Assembly (NCBI GenBank): GCA_934663645.1
Contig: CAKUKR010000042.1
Span: 1-19,180, forward strand
Direction: 5' to 3'
Length of the DNA: 19,180 bases
Source of the DNA: an uncultured Muribaculaceae bacterium
GTDB taxonomy: Bacteria; Bacteroidota; Bacteroidia; Bacteroidales; Muribaculaceae
The notes beneath the pieces were generated by a model, which was not told the DNA's origin, did no database searches, and worked only from the letters and a program-made list of their open reading frames with translations. Numbering within the stretch: the stretch's first letter is position 1; the number at the start of each line of letters is the position of its first letter. The position numbers and the translations under genes are program-made. Below, piece by piece: positions 8,135 through 16,630 of the stretch.

Positions 8135-9582
8135 TTCACCTGTGCTTTGCCGGGGTTCGGGTCGCGCAGTATGCGGCCGAAGCGTATCTTGCCGTCCAGC
8201 CAGCCGCGTTCCTCGTCGAGGCTGACGGCTATGATTGCGGGCGAACCGATGATGTGGTCCTCCGGAACGAAGCCCCAGTAGCGCGAGTCGAGCGAGCGGT
8301 CGCGGTTGTCGCCCATCATCCAGTAGTAGTCCATGCGGAACGTGTAGTATTCCGTCTGCTCGCCGTTGATGTATATTTTGCCGTCGCGCACCTGCAGGTC
8401 GTTCCCCTCGTAGGTGTGTATGGCACGCTCGTACATCGGCAGGTTAGCGAGCGTCAGGTGCAGCGTCACGCCGCGCTTGGGTATCCAAATCTCGCCCATC
8501 TTGTCGCGGGTCCAGGGGTAGCCGCTCCCGAGGGGAAACACGCCGCTCAGGTCATACAGGCCCGAGGCGGCCTCCCGCACGAGCGGACCGCTGACCTCCG
8601 GCCACTTCTCCACCTCCTTCTTCATGTCGTCAGTGAGCGGCACGTCGTAGAATGTCTCGCCGTTCAGCGTTACCGGCTTGCGGTCGTCGGCACGCACGCC
8701 GAGCTCCTGCCACTTGCTGTCGGCTATCGGGGTGCGCACAGTGACGATATAGTTGAACTGAACGAGCGGCGCATTGTGTATCTCCCGGCCGTTGATGTAC
8801 ACCACGTCATTGATGATGCTCAGCCGCTCGCCGGGAAGGCCTATGGTGCGCTTGACATAGTTCTCGCGGCGGTCTACGGGCCGCCACACCACCTCGCCGA
8901 ACTGCTGCGGGTTTTCGCGTATGTACCGGCGCGGGTCTGCGATGCCCTTGTTGCGCAAATCATACACTATCGAATAATAGTCCGGGTTCTGTATCTTGAG
9001 AGCTACGGTGTCGCCTTGCGGATAGTTGAACACCACGATGTCGCCGCGCTCCACGGAGCGGAGCCCCGGCAGGCGGTGGTACGCCAGCTGCGGCTTCTCT
9101 ATGTAGCTCTTGCCAAGGCCGAAGGGGAGCGTGTGCTGCGCCAGCGGGAAATGCAGGGGGGTCTGCGGCACACGAGGCCCGTAAACGTATTTGTTCACCC
9201 ACAGGTAGTCGCCCACGAGAAGCGACTTCTCAAGCGACGACGAGGGGATGTTGTACTGCTGCCCGATGAACGAGAAGACGAAATACGCCAGCACCAGGGC
9301 ATAGACGATAGCGTCAACCCAACTCATTATCGAACGCACCGGACCTTTCTCCTTTTTCCACCAAGTCCACGGTATGTAGGAGGTTATGTATATGTCAGCC
9401 AGCAGCAGCCACAGCGGCAGCAGCCAGGCGTTGCCCATCCATATCACCCACAGCAGGAATATCACCGACACGATGCCGAACCGTATCCAGCGCGTGGTCT
9501 TGACGCGCCGCAGCCGTCCCATCAGCGACTTGTCCTCGGCGGCAGCCCCAGGACGTGCCGCTTCCTTCATTATTTCTGTCAT
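8131..9582 (-). CDS. lepB: Signal peptidase I LepB
   Basis: This membrane serine protease removes signal peptides from exported proteins. Hydrophobic segments lie at about 33-70 and 86-107. The catalytic domain follows: IPSSSLEKSLLVGDYLWVNK contains the nucleophile, Ser116 by alignment with E. coli PSGSM. YVKRTIGLPGE contains the general-base Lys244. Box E, GDNRDRSLDSRYWGFVPEDH, is at 424-443. About 175 residues separate the lysine box and box E, much more than in E. coli; this large insertion is usual in Bacteroidota LepB. The 483 residues are complete. The ATG at 9582 overlaps the dapB stop in an ATGA, and the lepB stop overlaps the next start in the same way, so it sits inside a translationally coupled chain. 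Confidence 0.97.
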   Translation of the reverse strand: MTEIMKEAARPGAAAEDKSLMGRLRRVKTTRWIRFGIVSVIFLLWVIWMGNAWLLPLWLLLADIYITSYIPWTWWKKEKGPVRSIMSWVDAIVYALVLAYFVFSFIGQQYNIPSSSLEKSLLVGDYLWVNKYVYGPRVPQTPLHFPLAQHTLPFGLGKSYIEKPQLAYHRLPGLRSVERGDIVVFNYPQGDTVALKIQNPDYYSIVYDLRNKGIADPRRYIRENPQQFGEVVWRPVDRRENYVKRTIGLPGERLSIINDVVYINGREIHNAPLVQFNYIVTVRTPIADSKWQELGVRADDRKPVTLNGETFYDVPLTDDMKKEVEKWPEVSGPLVREAASGLYDLSGVFPLGSGYPWTRDKMGEIWIPKRGVTLHLTLANLPMYERAIHTYEGNDLQVRDGKIYINGEQTEYYTFRMDYYWMMGDNRDRSLDSRYWGFVPEDHIIGSPAIIAVSLDEERGWLDGKIRFGRILRDPNPGKAQVK

Positions 9583-10316
9583 TGTTCTGGTATTATCTCG
9601 TTAAACATGTCGGATATGGCGTACAGAGCCGCCGGGCGGCCGGCAAGCCATTCGGCTGAAAGCACCGCGCCGAGGGCGAAACCGCGCCGCGAGTGCGCCG
9701 TATGCGTCAGCTCGAGGGTGTCCTCGCCGCTCCGCCACGACACCGTGTGTATGCCCGGCACTTCGCCGTCACGGCGGTAGCGCACGTTCAGCACGTCCTC
9801 CGCCAGCGGTATCTCGCTTTCCTCCCAGCGCGTCAGGCGGCCGTCGGCTGCTATCATCTGCTCCGCTGTCGTTATCGCCGTCCCCGAGGGGTGGTCGAGC
9901 TTATGGATATGGTGCGTCTCCGTCACCTGCGGACGGTACTGCGCGAAACGGCTCATCAGGCGCGTCATGTAGCGGTTGACAGCCCAGAACAGGTTCACGC
10001 CCACCGAGAAGTTGGTGGCATACATCGCCGCCTTGCCGTGCTGCGCCACAAGGCCTTTCACCTCTTCCAGCCGGTCATGCCACCCCGTGGTGCCGCACAC
10101 CACCGGTATCCCTGCTGCCAGCGACGCGGCAATGTTGCCGACAGCTGCCGCAGGGATGCTGAACTCTATTGCCACATCGGCCGAGGCGAACTCCGGGGAG
10201 GCGAACTTCCCCGTCTCGCCCACATCGATGGTGCATACTATATTGTGGCCGCGCTCACGCGCCACCTCCTCGATGATATGGCCCATGCGGCCGTATCCTA
10301 TGATTGCTATATTCAT
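9579..10316 (-). CDS. dapB: 4-hydroxy-tetrahydrodipicolinate reductase DapB
   Basis: The enzyme reduces the product of DapA with NAD(P)H to tetrahydrodipicolinate in the lysine and diaminopimelate pathway, so it supplies peptidoglycan. Starting at the ATG at 10316 gives 245 residues beginning MNIAIIGYGRMG, with the nucleotide-binding GYGRMG at 7-12. VCGTTGW is at 73-79. The catalytic and substrate-binding motif HHIHKLDHPSGTA is at 135-147 (Lys139 as the likely acid). An upstream in-frame GTG at 10343 would add nine residues but falls inside a GC-rich hairpin; the ATG has GGAAG five bases upstream and puts the Rossmann fold at the terminus as in the family. It ends in an ATGA overlap with lepB. 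Confidence 0.97.
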   Translation of the reverse strand: MNIAIIGYGRMGHIIEEVARERGHNIVCTIDVGETGKFASPEFASADVAIEFSIPAAAVGNIAASLAAGIPVVCGTTGWHDRLEEVKGLVAQHGKAAMYATNFSVGVNLFWAVNRYMTRLMSRFAQYRPQVTETHHIHKLDHPSGTAITTAEQMIAADGRLTRWEESEIPLAEDVLNVRYRRDGEVPGIHTVSWRSGEDTLELTHTAHSRRGFALGAVLSAEWLAGRPAALYAISDMFNEIIPEQ

Positions 10317-10321
10317 TTTTT

Positions 10322-10326
10322 CTTCC
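10322..10326 (-). promoter_or_regulatory. Ribosome binding site deciding the dapB start
   Basis: GGAAG on the minus strand, five bases before the ATG at 10316, in a purine-rich run. It favours this ATG over the in-frame GTG at 10343. Confidence 0.5.
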
Positions 10327-10335
10327 GCTTTTTGT

Positions 10336-10349
10336 GCCGGCACGCCGGC
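10336..10349 (-). repeat. GC-rich inverted repeat between the mannose-1-P guanylyltransferase gene and dapB
   Basis: GCCGGC, two bases, GCCGGC: this can fold as a 5-bp stem with a 4-base loop in the 37-base gap. On the minus strand it is followed by an A run and not by a T run, so it is not a standard terminator. It could affect mRNA processing or be chance in GC-rich DNA. Confidence 0.3.
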
Positions 10350-10353
10350 TGCA

Positions 10354-11430
10354 TTATACGAAATCCTCGCCGAAGCGCGTCTTCACCTCGTTGACCACCT
10401 GGCGTATTTGCTGCTCCCTCTCCATAGGGTATATCATCAGCACATTGCCGCTCTGGGCCACTATATAGCCGTCCAGCCCGGACGCCACAATGATCTTGTC
10501 TGTGTCACAGGTGAATACGCTGTTGGTGCAGTCCGACTCGAGCACCTCGCAGTTCTGCGTCACGTTGCCGCGCTGGTTGCGCGGGGAGATGTCATACAGA
10601 GCCTTCCAGGTGCCCAGGTCGGTCCACCCGAAATCCACCGTCTTGACATACACGTTGGAAGCCTTCTCCATTATGGCATAGTCTATCGAGATGTTGGTGG
10701 CGTTGGGAAACTGCGTGTCTATGAACTGCATCTCGCCCTCCGTGCCGTACACGCCCGCCCCGTCCTCAAAGAGGGCTGCCATCTCCGGCGCGTATGAGCG
10801 GAACGCCTCGAGTATCGACGACACTCGCCACAGGAACATGCCGGAATTCCAGTAGAACTCGCCGGAGCTGACAAACAGCTTCGCCATCTCGAGGTCTGGC
10901 TTTTCGGTAAACGACTTCACGCGGCGCACGGCAGGGAAGTCCTCGCAGAACGCGCCGGTCTGGATGTAACCGTAGCCCGTGTGCGGGCACGTCGGCTTGA
11001 CACCGAGCGTCAGCAGGTTGCCCGTAGCCTCCACATATTCCAGCCCCTCGCGGATGTCGTCGCGGAACTGCTCCTCGCGCATGATGAGGTGGTCAGAGGC
11101 CAGAACGACCATCGAAGCGTCCGGGTCGAGAGCCTTGATGTGGTTTGCAGCCCAGCAGATGCAAGGCGCAGTGTTGCGGCGCGCAGGCTCGCAGAGGATG
11201 TTGCCGCGTGGCAGGTCCGGAAGCTGCTCGGCTATCATGTCGGCATACTGGCGGTTGGTCACCAGCAGGATGCGGCTTATGTCCACCAACGGCAGTATGC
11301 GGTCCACGGTCATCTGAAGCAGCGAGCGTCCCGTGCCGAAAAAGTCCAGAAACTGCTTCGGCTTCTCCTGACGGCTTACGGGCCAGAAACGCGACCCGAT
11401 GCCGCCGCACATTATCACGCAATATCTCAT
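10354..11430 (-). CDS. Mannose-1-phosphate guanylyltransferase (GDP-mannose pyrophosphorylase)
   Basis: The enzyme makes GDP-mannose from mannose-1-phosphate and GTP, the precursor of GDP-fucose and of mannose units in surface glycans. The 358 residues open with the nucleotidyltransferase signature CGGIGSRFWPVSR at 8-20 followed by KPKQF. VVLASDHLI at 108-116 holds the metal-binding Asp. SFTEKPD at 173-179, EFYWNSGMFLW at 191-201 and DFGWTDLGTW at 266-275 are the other conserved blocks. The length matches single-domain enzymes; there is no C-terminal phosphomannose isomerase domain as in the bifunctional ManC/AlgA type. It lies 53 bases after the Na/Pi transporter gene and 37 before dapB. No GDP-mannose-using enzyme is in the window. 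Confidence 0.93.
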   Translation of the reverse strand: MRYCVIMCGGIGSRFWPVSRQEKPKQFLDFFGTGRSLLQMTVDRILPLVDISRILLVTNRQYADMIAEQLPDLPRGNILCEPARRNTAPCICWAANHIKALDPDASMVVLASDHLIMREEQFRDDIREGLEYVEATGNLLTLGVKPTCPHTGYGYIQTGAFCEDFPAVRRVKSFTEKPDLEMAKLFVSSGEFYWNSGMFLWRVSSILEAFRSYAPEMAALFEDGAGVYGTEGEMQFIDTQFPNATNISIDYAIMEKASNVYVKTVDFGWTDLGTWKALYDISPRNQRGNVTQNCEVLESDCTNSVFTCDTDKIIVASGLDGYIVAQSGNVLMIYPMEREQQIRQVVNEVKTRFGEDFV

Positions 11431-11483
11431 TTCTCAGTCTTTGTTTTGTCTTGTCTGTATTTCGGTTGCGGCCTCGCCCGCGC

Positions 11484-13274
11484 TCATGCGTCAGCGTCAG
11501 CCTTGAACTGGTATTTCACGCCCTCGACTACATTTATCATATAGTCGCCGAGCTTCTCCGCCTCTCCTATCAGGTCCATGAAGAATATGCCCTCCTGATA
11601 GTCATACAGGTGGTTGTTGATGTTGTCTATGTTGGTATCACGCAGACGGTTGCGGTAATTGTTTATTTCCCGCTCCTTGTTGTACGCCTTGATGATGAGC
11701 GAGTCAGAGGGGGTCTCCATCTCACGCAGCAGCTCGAGCATATTGTCCATAGCCTCCTCCACCAGGTCATACATGTTGTCTATCTCGTGGATGATGCGGT
11801 CGTCCAGCTTGACATGGCTCCGGTCGCGGCGGTCGAGCGTCTTGGCGATGTTGTAGCACCCGTCGGCAATGGACTCGATTTCCGAGATGACACGCAGCAT
11901 GCCTGCCACACGCATCTTGCCTTCAGGCGAAAGCCGACCCTCCGCAACATGATTAAGGAACTTGCCTATCTCTATCTCCATGCGGTCTGAGATGTCCTCA
12001 TACTTCTCAATGCGGCTGTACACCTTGACATACCGCTCGTCATTGTTGTCAGTATGTATCATGTCACGCGCCATGTCGAGCATACGCTTGACACGCTCGC
12101 CGTAGACTGCTATCTCCTTCTGAGCCTGCGTGATGTCCAACTCCGAAGCCTTAAGTATGCCTCGGCCGATGAACTTGAGCGAGAACTCGTCCTCCTTGTC
12201 CCGCTTGTGTGCCGGCATGAGCCAGCGCACCGCCTTGACATACAGTTTGGTAAACCATATCATGATGCCGAGGTTGATGGTATTGAACACTGTCGGGAAT
12301 ATCGCCAGACCCAACGCCACAGAAGCCTGGGCGTATGTTGTCAGCCCCCCTTCGGGCGTGAACAGCCGCGAGGGGGCTATCCCGGCCTCCTGCGCTCGGG
12401 TGATGTCCATCGGGTTGAGACCCTGGAACTCAGCAGTGATGCCGCCCACAAGCTCCATGAACGGATAGAACACACACAACGCTATCACAGAACCGATTAC
12501 ATTGAACAGCACATGCCCCATCGCCGTCCGCTTGGCGGCGAGGTTGCCGCTCAGCGACGCCAGTACCGGCGTTATCGTCGTGCCGATGTTGCCGCCCAGG
12601 ACTATCGCGCAGCCAAGCTCGAAACTTATCCACCCCTGCGAACACATGATGAGCGTAACAGCAAACGTCGCCGCCGAACTCTGCACAACCATCGTGATGA
12701 TGACGCCTATGGCAAAGAATATCAGCACCGAGCCGTAACCCATCGATGTATAGTCGGCCATCGACTGCAGCAGCTCCGGATTTTCCTGCAAGTTCGGCAC
12801 AAAACGGTTTATCAGGTCCAAGCCCATGAACAACAGGCAGAAACCTATTAGGAACTCGCCCAGCGACTTGACCGAGCTGCGCTTCATGAAAAGCATCGGC
12901 ACGCCTACGGCAAGCAGTATTATGCTGTAGTCGGAAATGTTGACTTCAAACGAGAATGCGGAGATAATCCACGTGGTGAACGTGGTCCCGACATTAGCGC
13001 CGAAAATCACCGCCATGGCCTGCTGCAAGGTCATCAGGCCCGCGTTGACAAACGACACTACCATCACAGTCGATGCGCTCGAACTCTGGATAAGAGCCGT
13101 TATCGCCATACCCGTTATCACGCCCATGGCGCGGTTCTTGGTCATGACTCCCAGGATGTTGCGCAACCGGTCGCCAGCGGCCTTCTGAAGGCCCTCACTC
13201 ATGACTTTCATGCCATAGAGGAACAGGCAGACCGCACCCAACAGGCTGATGAAATCAATAATCGAATAATTCAT
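11484..13274 (-). CDS. Na/Pi cotransporter family protein with C-terminal PhoU-like domain
   Basis: An inner-membrane protein of 596 residues of the NptA/SLC34-like family, predicted to import phosphate with sodium. The membrane part (about 1-350) has the two inverted repeats of the family: ALIQSSSAS with Gln63-Ser64-Ser65, then GANVGTT at 92-98; and VVQSSAATF with Gln198-Ser199-Ser200, then GGNIGTT at 227-233. QSS motifs of this kind bind phosphate and sodium in SLC34 proteins. From about 370 a cytoplasmic helical region resembles PhoU (for example RIEKYEDISDRMEIEIGKFL and RVISEIESIADGCYNIAKTL), probably coupling transport to phosphate status. Fusion with PhoU is common in this family. It follows the largest gap in the window and may start its own transcription unit, though I see no clear promoter. 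Confidence 0.93.
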   Translation of the reverse strand: MNYSIIDFISLLGAVCLFLYGMKVMSEGLQKAAGDRLRNILGVMTKNRAMGVITGMAITALIQSSSASTVMVVSFVNAGLMTLQQAMAVIFGANVGTTFTTWIISAFSFEVNISDYSIILLAVGVPMLFMKRSSVKSLGEFLIGFCLLFMGLDLINRFVPNLQENPELLQSMADYTSMGYGSVLIFFAIGVIITMVVQSSAATFAVTLIMCSQGWISFELGCAIVLGGNIGTTITPVLASLSGNLAAKRTAMGHVLFNVIGSVIALCVFYPFMELVGGITAEFQGLNPMDITRAQEAGIAPSRLFTPEGGLTTYAQASVALGLAIFPTVFNTINLGIMIWFTKLYVKAVRWLMPAHKRDKEDEFSLKFIGRGILKASELDITQAQKEIAVYGERVKRMLDMARDMIHTDNNDERYVKVYSRIEKYEDISDRMEIEIGKFLNHVAEGRLSPEGKMRVAGMLRVISEIESIADGCYNIAKTLDRRDRSHVKLDDRIIHEIDNMYDLVEEAMDNMLELLREMETPSDSLIIKAYNKEREINNYRNRLRDTNIDNINNHLYDYQEGIFFMDLIGEAEKLGDYMINVVEGVKYQFKADADA

Positions 13275-13401
13275 CTACATTTCCGTTTGTCCCGCGCCTG
13301 GCAGGGCGCTGCTCGGCGCGGACACTGTTTCACTGCGCGAATTTAACACATTTTTTTCGTTCCGCACCTATCTTCCCCCTATAAAAATCCCAAAGCCGCG
13401 G
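13275..13401. other. 127-base intergenic region, longest gap in the window
   Basis: It separates the wall-hydrolase genes from the Na/Pi transporter gene. It holds a 6-bp inverted repeat CGCGCC...GGCGCG with a 16-base loop (13293-13320) in what would be the transporter leader, and a run of seven T on the plus strand near 13351. On the minus strand TAAATTCG (near 13345-13338) resembles the Bacteroidota -7 box at seven of eight positions, but no TTTG lies at the right distance upstream. A promoter here is plausible from the layout, yet not shown by the sequence. No convincing terminator is seen. Confidence 0.4.
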
Positions 13402-14340
13402 TCAGTGGAGGAGGAGGACGGTGCCGGGGCGGTCTTTCGCTTTCGGGTTGAGGCGGCGCAGAGTCGACAGCTGCATGCCGAACCGCTGGGCTATCGAGTG
13501 CATCGATTCTCCCTCGCCTATCGTCACTTTCTTCTGTCCTGAGGGAGCGTCTTTGTGCTTCTCTTGCAGGTAAACCTCTTCCCAGGCCTTTATTTCGCCG
13601 TCCCGCTCTGCGTCGTTGTAGCGCAGCAGGTCGGTCACCTTCATGTTGAACTCGCGGGCAATGGCGAGGTATGTGTCGCCGGGGGCTGCCACCACATAGT
13701 GGAGGCTGCGCGAGCGGCGCACGGCGTGCGAGCTTTGCAATGCGCCGAATATGAACTGCACCACGTCGTCGGCATCTGCCGCGCCGCTGTCGTATCGCGT
13801 CAGCCCGTACAGCTCGATTATCGTCACGAGGCGGTCGGCATAGTTCGGGTCGGTGGCGTATCCACACTCGCTCAGTCCGCGGGCCCACCCGGCGTAGTCA
13901 CTGAGGGCGAGGTCGAAGAGCCGCTTGTACCGCTTAGCCTTGAGTATACGCGAATGGTCGGCATAACTCTCTGCGGCAGATGAATATACGCGGAAGCACT
14001 CGTCGGGGGCATCATCATCGCGCAGCATCGAGGGCCCCGACCAGTTACCGCATTTTATGCCGAAATGGTTGTTACCCTCGCGTGCGAGCGTTGACATGCC
14101 GGCACTGCTCTCGAGCAGTCCCTGGGCGAGGGTAATGGAAGCCGGTATGCCCGCTTGCTTCATCTGTTCGACGGCGAGCGGCGCGAAGCGTTCTATGTAG
14201 TCGGTGTACTGGCTGTTTCCCTTCTTCTTGCCGCTTTTGGGGGCAGCGGCGACCACAGAGGCAAGGCACGTGCAGAGGAGTATGGCTATTGCCGCAAAAG
14301 CCGTGCGGCGCAAGGGACGCGGTGCTGGCGAGGGTGTCAT
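13402..14340 (-). CDS. Secreted glucosaminidase-domain protein with two LysM repeats
   Basis: A predicted peptidoglycan hydrolase of the FlgJ/Lyz2 glucosaminidase type, cutting glycan strands. With the ATG at 14340 it has 312 residues. A signal peptide covers about 1-33 (PLRRTAFAAIAILL core, AAA before the likely cut). The glucosaminidase domain spans about 45-185: ITLAQGLLESSAG holds the likely catalytic Glu77, followed by NNHFGIKC and later GYATDPNYADRLV, both family hallmarks. LysM domains, which bind peptidoglycan, lie at about 214-257 (HYVVAAPGDTYLAIAREFNM) and 271-311 (GEGESMHSIAQRFGM). An upstream GTG at 14403 would add 21 residues inside the previous gene; the ATG overlapping that gene's stop as ATGA and placing the signal peptide at the terminus is better. 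It is a partner of the M23 endopeptidase just upstream. Confidence 0.93.
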   Translation of the reverse strand: MTPSPAPRPLRRTAFAAIAILLCTCLASVVAAAPKSGKKKGNSQYTDYIERFAPLAVEQMKQAGIPASITLAQGLLESSAGMSTLAREGNNHFGIKCGNWSGPSMLRDDDAPDECFRVYSSAAESYADHSRILKAKRYKRLFDLALSDYAGWARGLSECGYATDPNYADRLVTIIELYGLTRYDSGAADADDVVQFIFGALQSSHAVRRSRSLHYVVAAPGDTYLAIAREFNMKVTDLLRYNDAERDGEIKAWEEVYLQEKHKDAPSGQKKVTIGEGESMHSIAQRFGMQLSTLRRLNPKAKDRPGTVLLLH

Positions 14341-15458
14341 TTCAGCCGGATTACCTTGCCGTTGTACATGGGGGTGTATTTCGACATCTTGTTGATGCGG
14401 CACAGCTCGCCGACGCTCATGCCGTGTTCGCGAGCTATCTTCTCAAGGGTGTCTCCTCGGCGGACGCGGTATGTGGCGGTGCGGGGCTTGGCGGTTGCCG
14501 ACGCAGCCGATGCCACGGTCTCTGTTTTCAGTCCGGCGACACGCGGCGCCGGCTTCGTCTGCTGCTTGCGCTGTGCGCTGCGCTCCTTCTTGCTGTCGCC
14601 CTTGCCGCCACTGCGCGGTTTGGCGTTGCCGTTGCTGTCAAAGTCGAAATAGTTGGCGGGGTCAACGGCGACGCCGGCAATGCGTGTCTCGAAATGCAGG
14701 TGCGGGCCGGTGGCGTTGCCTGTTGAGCCGCCTATGCCGAGGGGCTGTCCGGCACGCAGGTACTGCCCATGCACAACGAGGGGGGCGGAAAGGTGTCCGT
14801 AGATGGTCTCCATGCCGTCGGCGTGCTTCACCTTGACATACCGGCCGTAGCCGTCGGGGTCGTTGGAGACAAGGACGACTTTGCCCTCGAAGGCTGCACG
14901 GACAGTGTCGCCTGTGTTGAGTTGCAGGTCAACGCCGTAGTGCATCCTGCCGAACGCAGGGCGGTAGCCGAAGCCGCTGACGAGCGAGCCGCTGACGGGT
15001 GCAGCCTTGGACGTGCCGTTCCCGGTGTTGATATAGCGGCGTCCGCCGGGAGCGGCGTATGTGGTCGTCGGCGAATATGTCCCCATTACAAAGGGGTTGA
15101 CATAGCCCGAGCCGGTTGCCGGCTTGGCGATGTCCTGGCGTGCGTCGATGCCGTAGGTGGAATAGGTTATGCCGGCAGAAGCGAAATCGCCGGTATCGGA
15201 GGCGTTGTTGTCACTGCCCGACGACGAGCCGGCGGCACGCATGGCTGCTGCGACACCGTCCATGGTCTGCGACATTGACGACCGCTGCTGCCGCATCGAG
15301 GCCGCCACGCCGTCGAGCACCTCCGCAGTGCCGGCATTTGCCTCGGCAGCGGCGCGTTCAGTGGCACGGAGTATCTCCCCCATGTCGGGGACACTCTGGG
15401 CCGATGCAGCCGCTATGGCGGCAACAGCGGCGGCAAGCATGGTCAACAGACGGTTCAT
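14337..15458 (-). CDS. Secreted M23 family metallopeptidase with C-terminal LysM
   Basis: A predicted zinc endopeptidase that cuts peptide crosslinks in peptidoglycan. The 373 residues start with a signal peptide (MNRLLTMLAAAVAAIAAASA, likely cut after 20). Residues 25-150 are a low-complexity Ala/Ser/Gly-rich region with a near-repeat of 18 residues. The M23 domain covers about 155-270: GRMHYGVDLQL gives zinc ligands His173 and Asp177, GHL gives His222, and GPHLHFETR gives His253 and His255, so the active site is complete and the enzyme should be active, unlike EnvC/NlpD-type activators. A basic linker (KKERSAQRKQQ) leads to a LysM domain at about 329-373. It starts 27 bases after rfbB and ends in an ATGA overlap with the glucosaminidase gene. 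Confidence 0.95.
   Translation of the reverse strand: MNRLLTMLAAAVAAIAAASAQSVPDMGEILRATERAAAEANAGTAEVLDGVAASMRQQRSSMSQTMDGVAAAMRAAGSSSGSDNNASDTGDFASAGITYSTYGIDARQDIAKPATGSGYVNPFVMGTYSPTTTYAAPGGRRYINTGNGTSKAAPVSGSLVSGFGYRPAFGRMHYGVDLQLNTGDTVRAAFEGKVVLVSNDPDGYGRYVKVKHADGMETIYGHLSAPLVVHGQYLRAGQPLGIGGSTGNATGPHLHFETRIAGVAVDPANYFDFDSNGNAKPRSGGKGDSKKERSAQRKQQTKPAPRVAGLKTETVASAASATAKPRTATYRVRRGDTLEKIAREHGMSVGELCRINKMSKYTPMYNGKVIRLK
15237..15317 (-). repeat. 18-residue near-repeat coded in the N-terminal region of the M23 peptidase
   Basis: LDGVAASMR at residues 48-56 and MDGVAAAMR at 66-74 are offset by 18 residues (54 bases), and the DNA of the two copies is visibly similar. It lies between the signal peptide and the catalytic domain and may be a short helical spacer produced by duplication. 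Confidence 0.5.
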
Positions 15459-15485
15459 AATTGTATAACGAGCTGACAGCGTGGT

Positions 15486-16592
<1,107 letters not shown>

Positions 16593-16630
16593 GTTCGTTG
16601 TGTGGGTATTGTCGTTTCAGGTGTCAACGC

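Noticed and set aside
8254..9780. Plus-strand open frame of 508 codons opposite lepB and dapB
   Set aside because: It is antisense to two genes with complete motifs, is rich in Val/His/Arg/Ala as expected from reading GC-rich codons backwards, and resembles no family.
9579..10343. Longer dapB from a GTG at 10343
   Set aside because: The GTG lies inside a GC-rich inverted repeat, lacks a ribosome binding site, and adds residues before the Rossmann motif that the family lacks.
10354..11430. Bifunctional ManC-type enzyme with phosphomannose isomerase
   Set aside because: The protein ends soon after the transferase domain at 358 residues; there is no isomerase domain.
13338..13345. Degenerate -7 box TAAATTCG before the Na/Pi transporter gene as a promoter
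   Set aside because: It has one mismatch in the -7 box and no TTTG at the expected distance upstream; not enough to call.
13402..14403. Longer glucosaminidase gene from a GTG at 14403
   Set aside because: It would overlap the M23 gene by 67 bases and bury the signal peptide; the ATG at 14340 gives an ATGA overlap.
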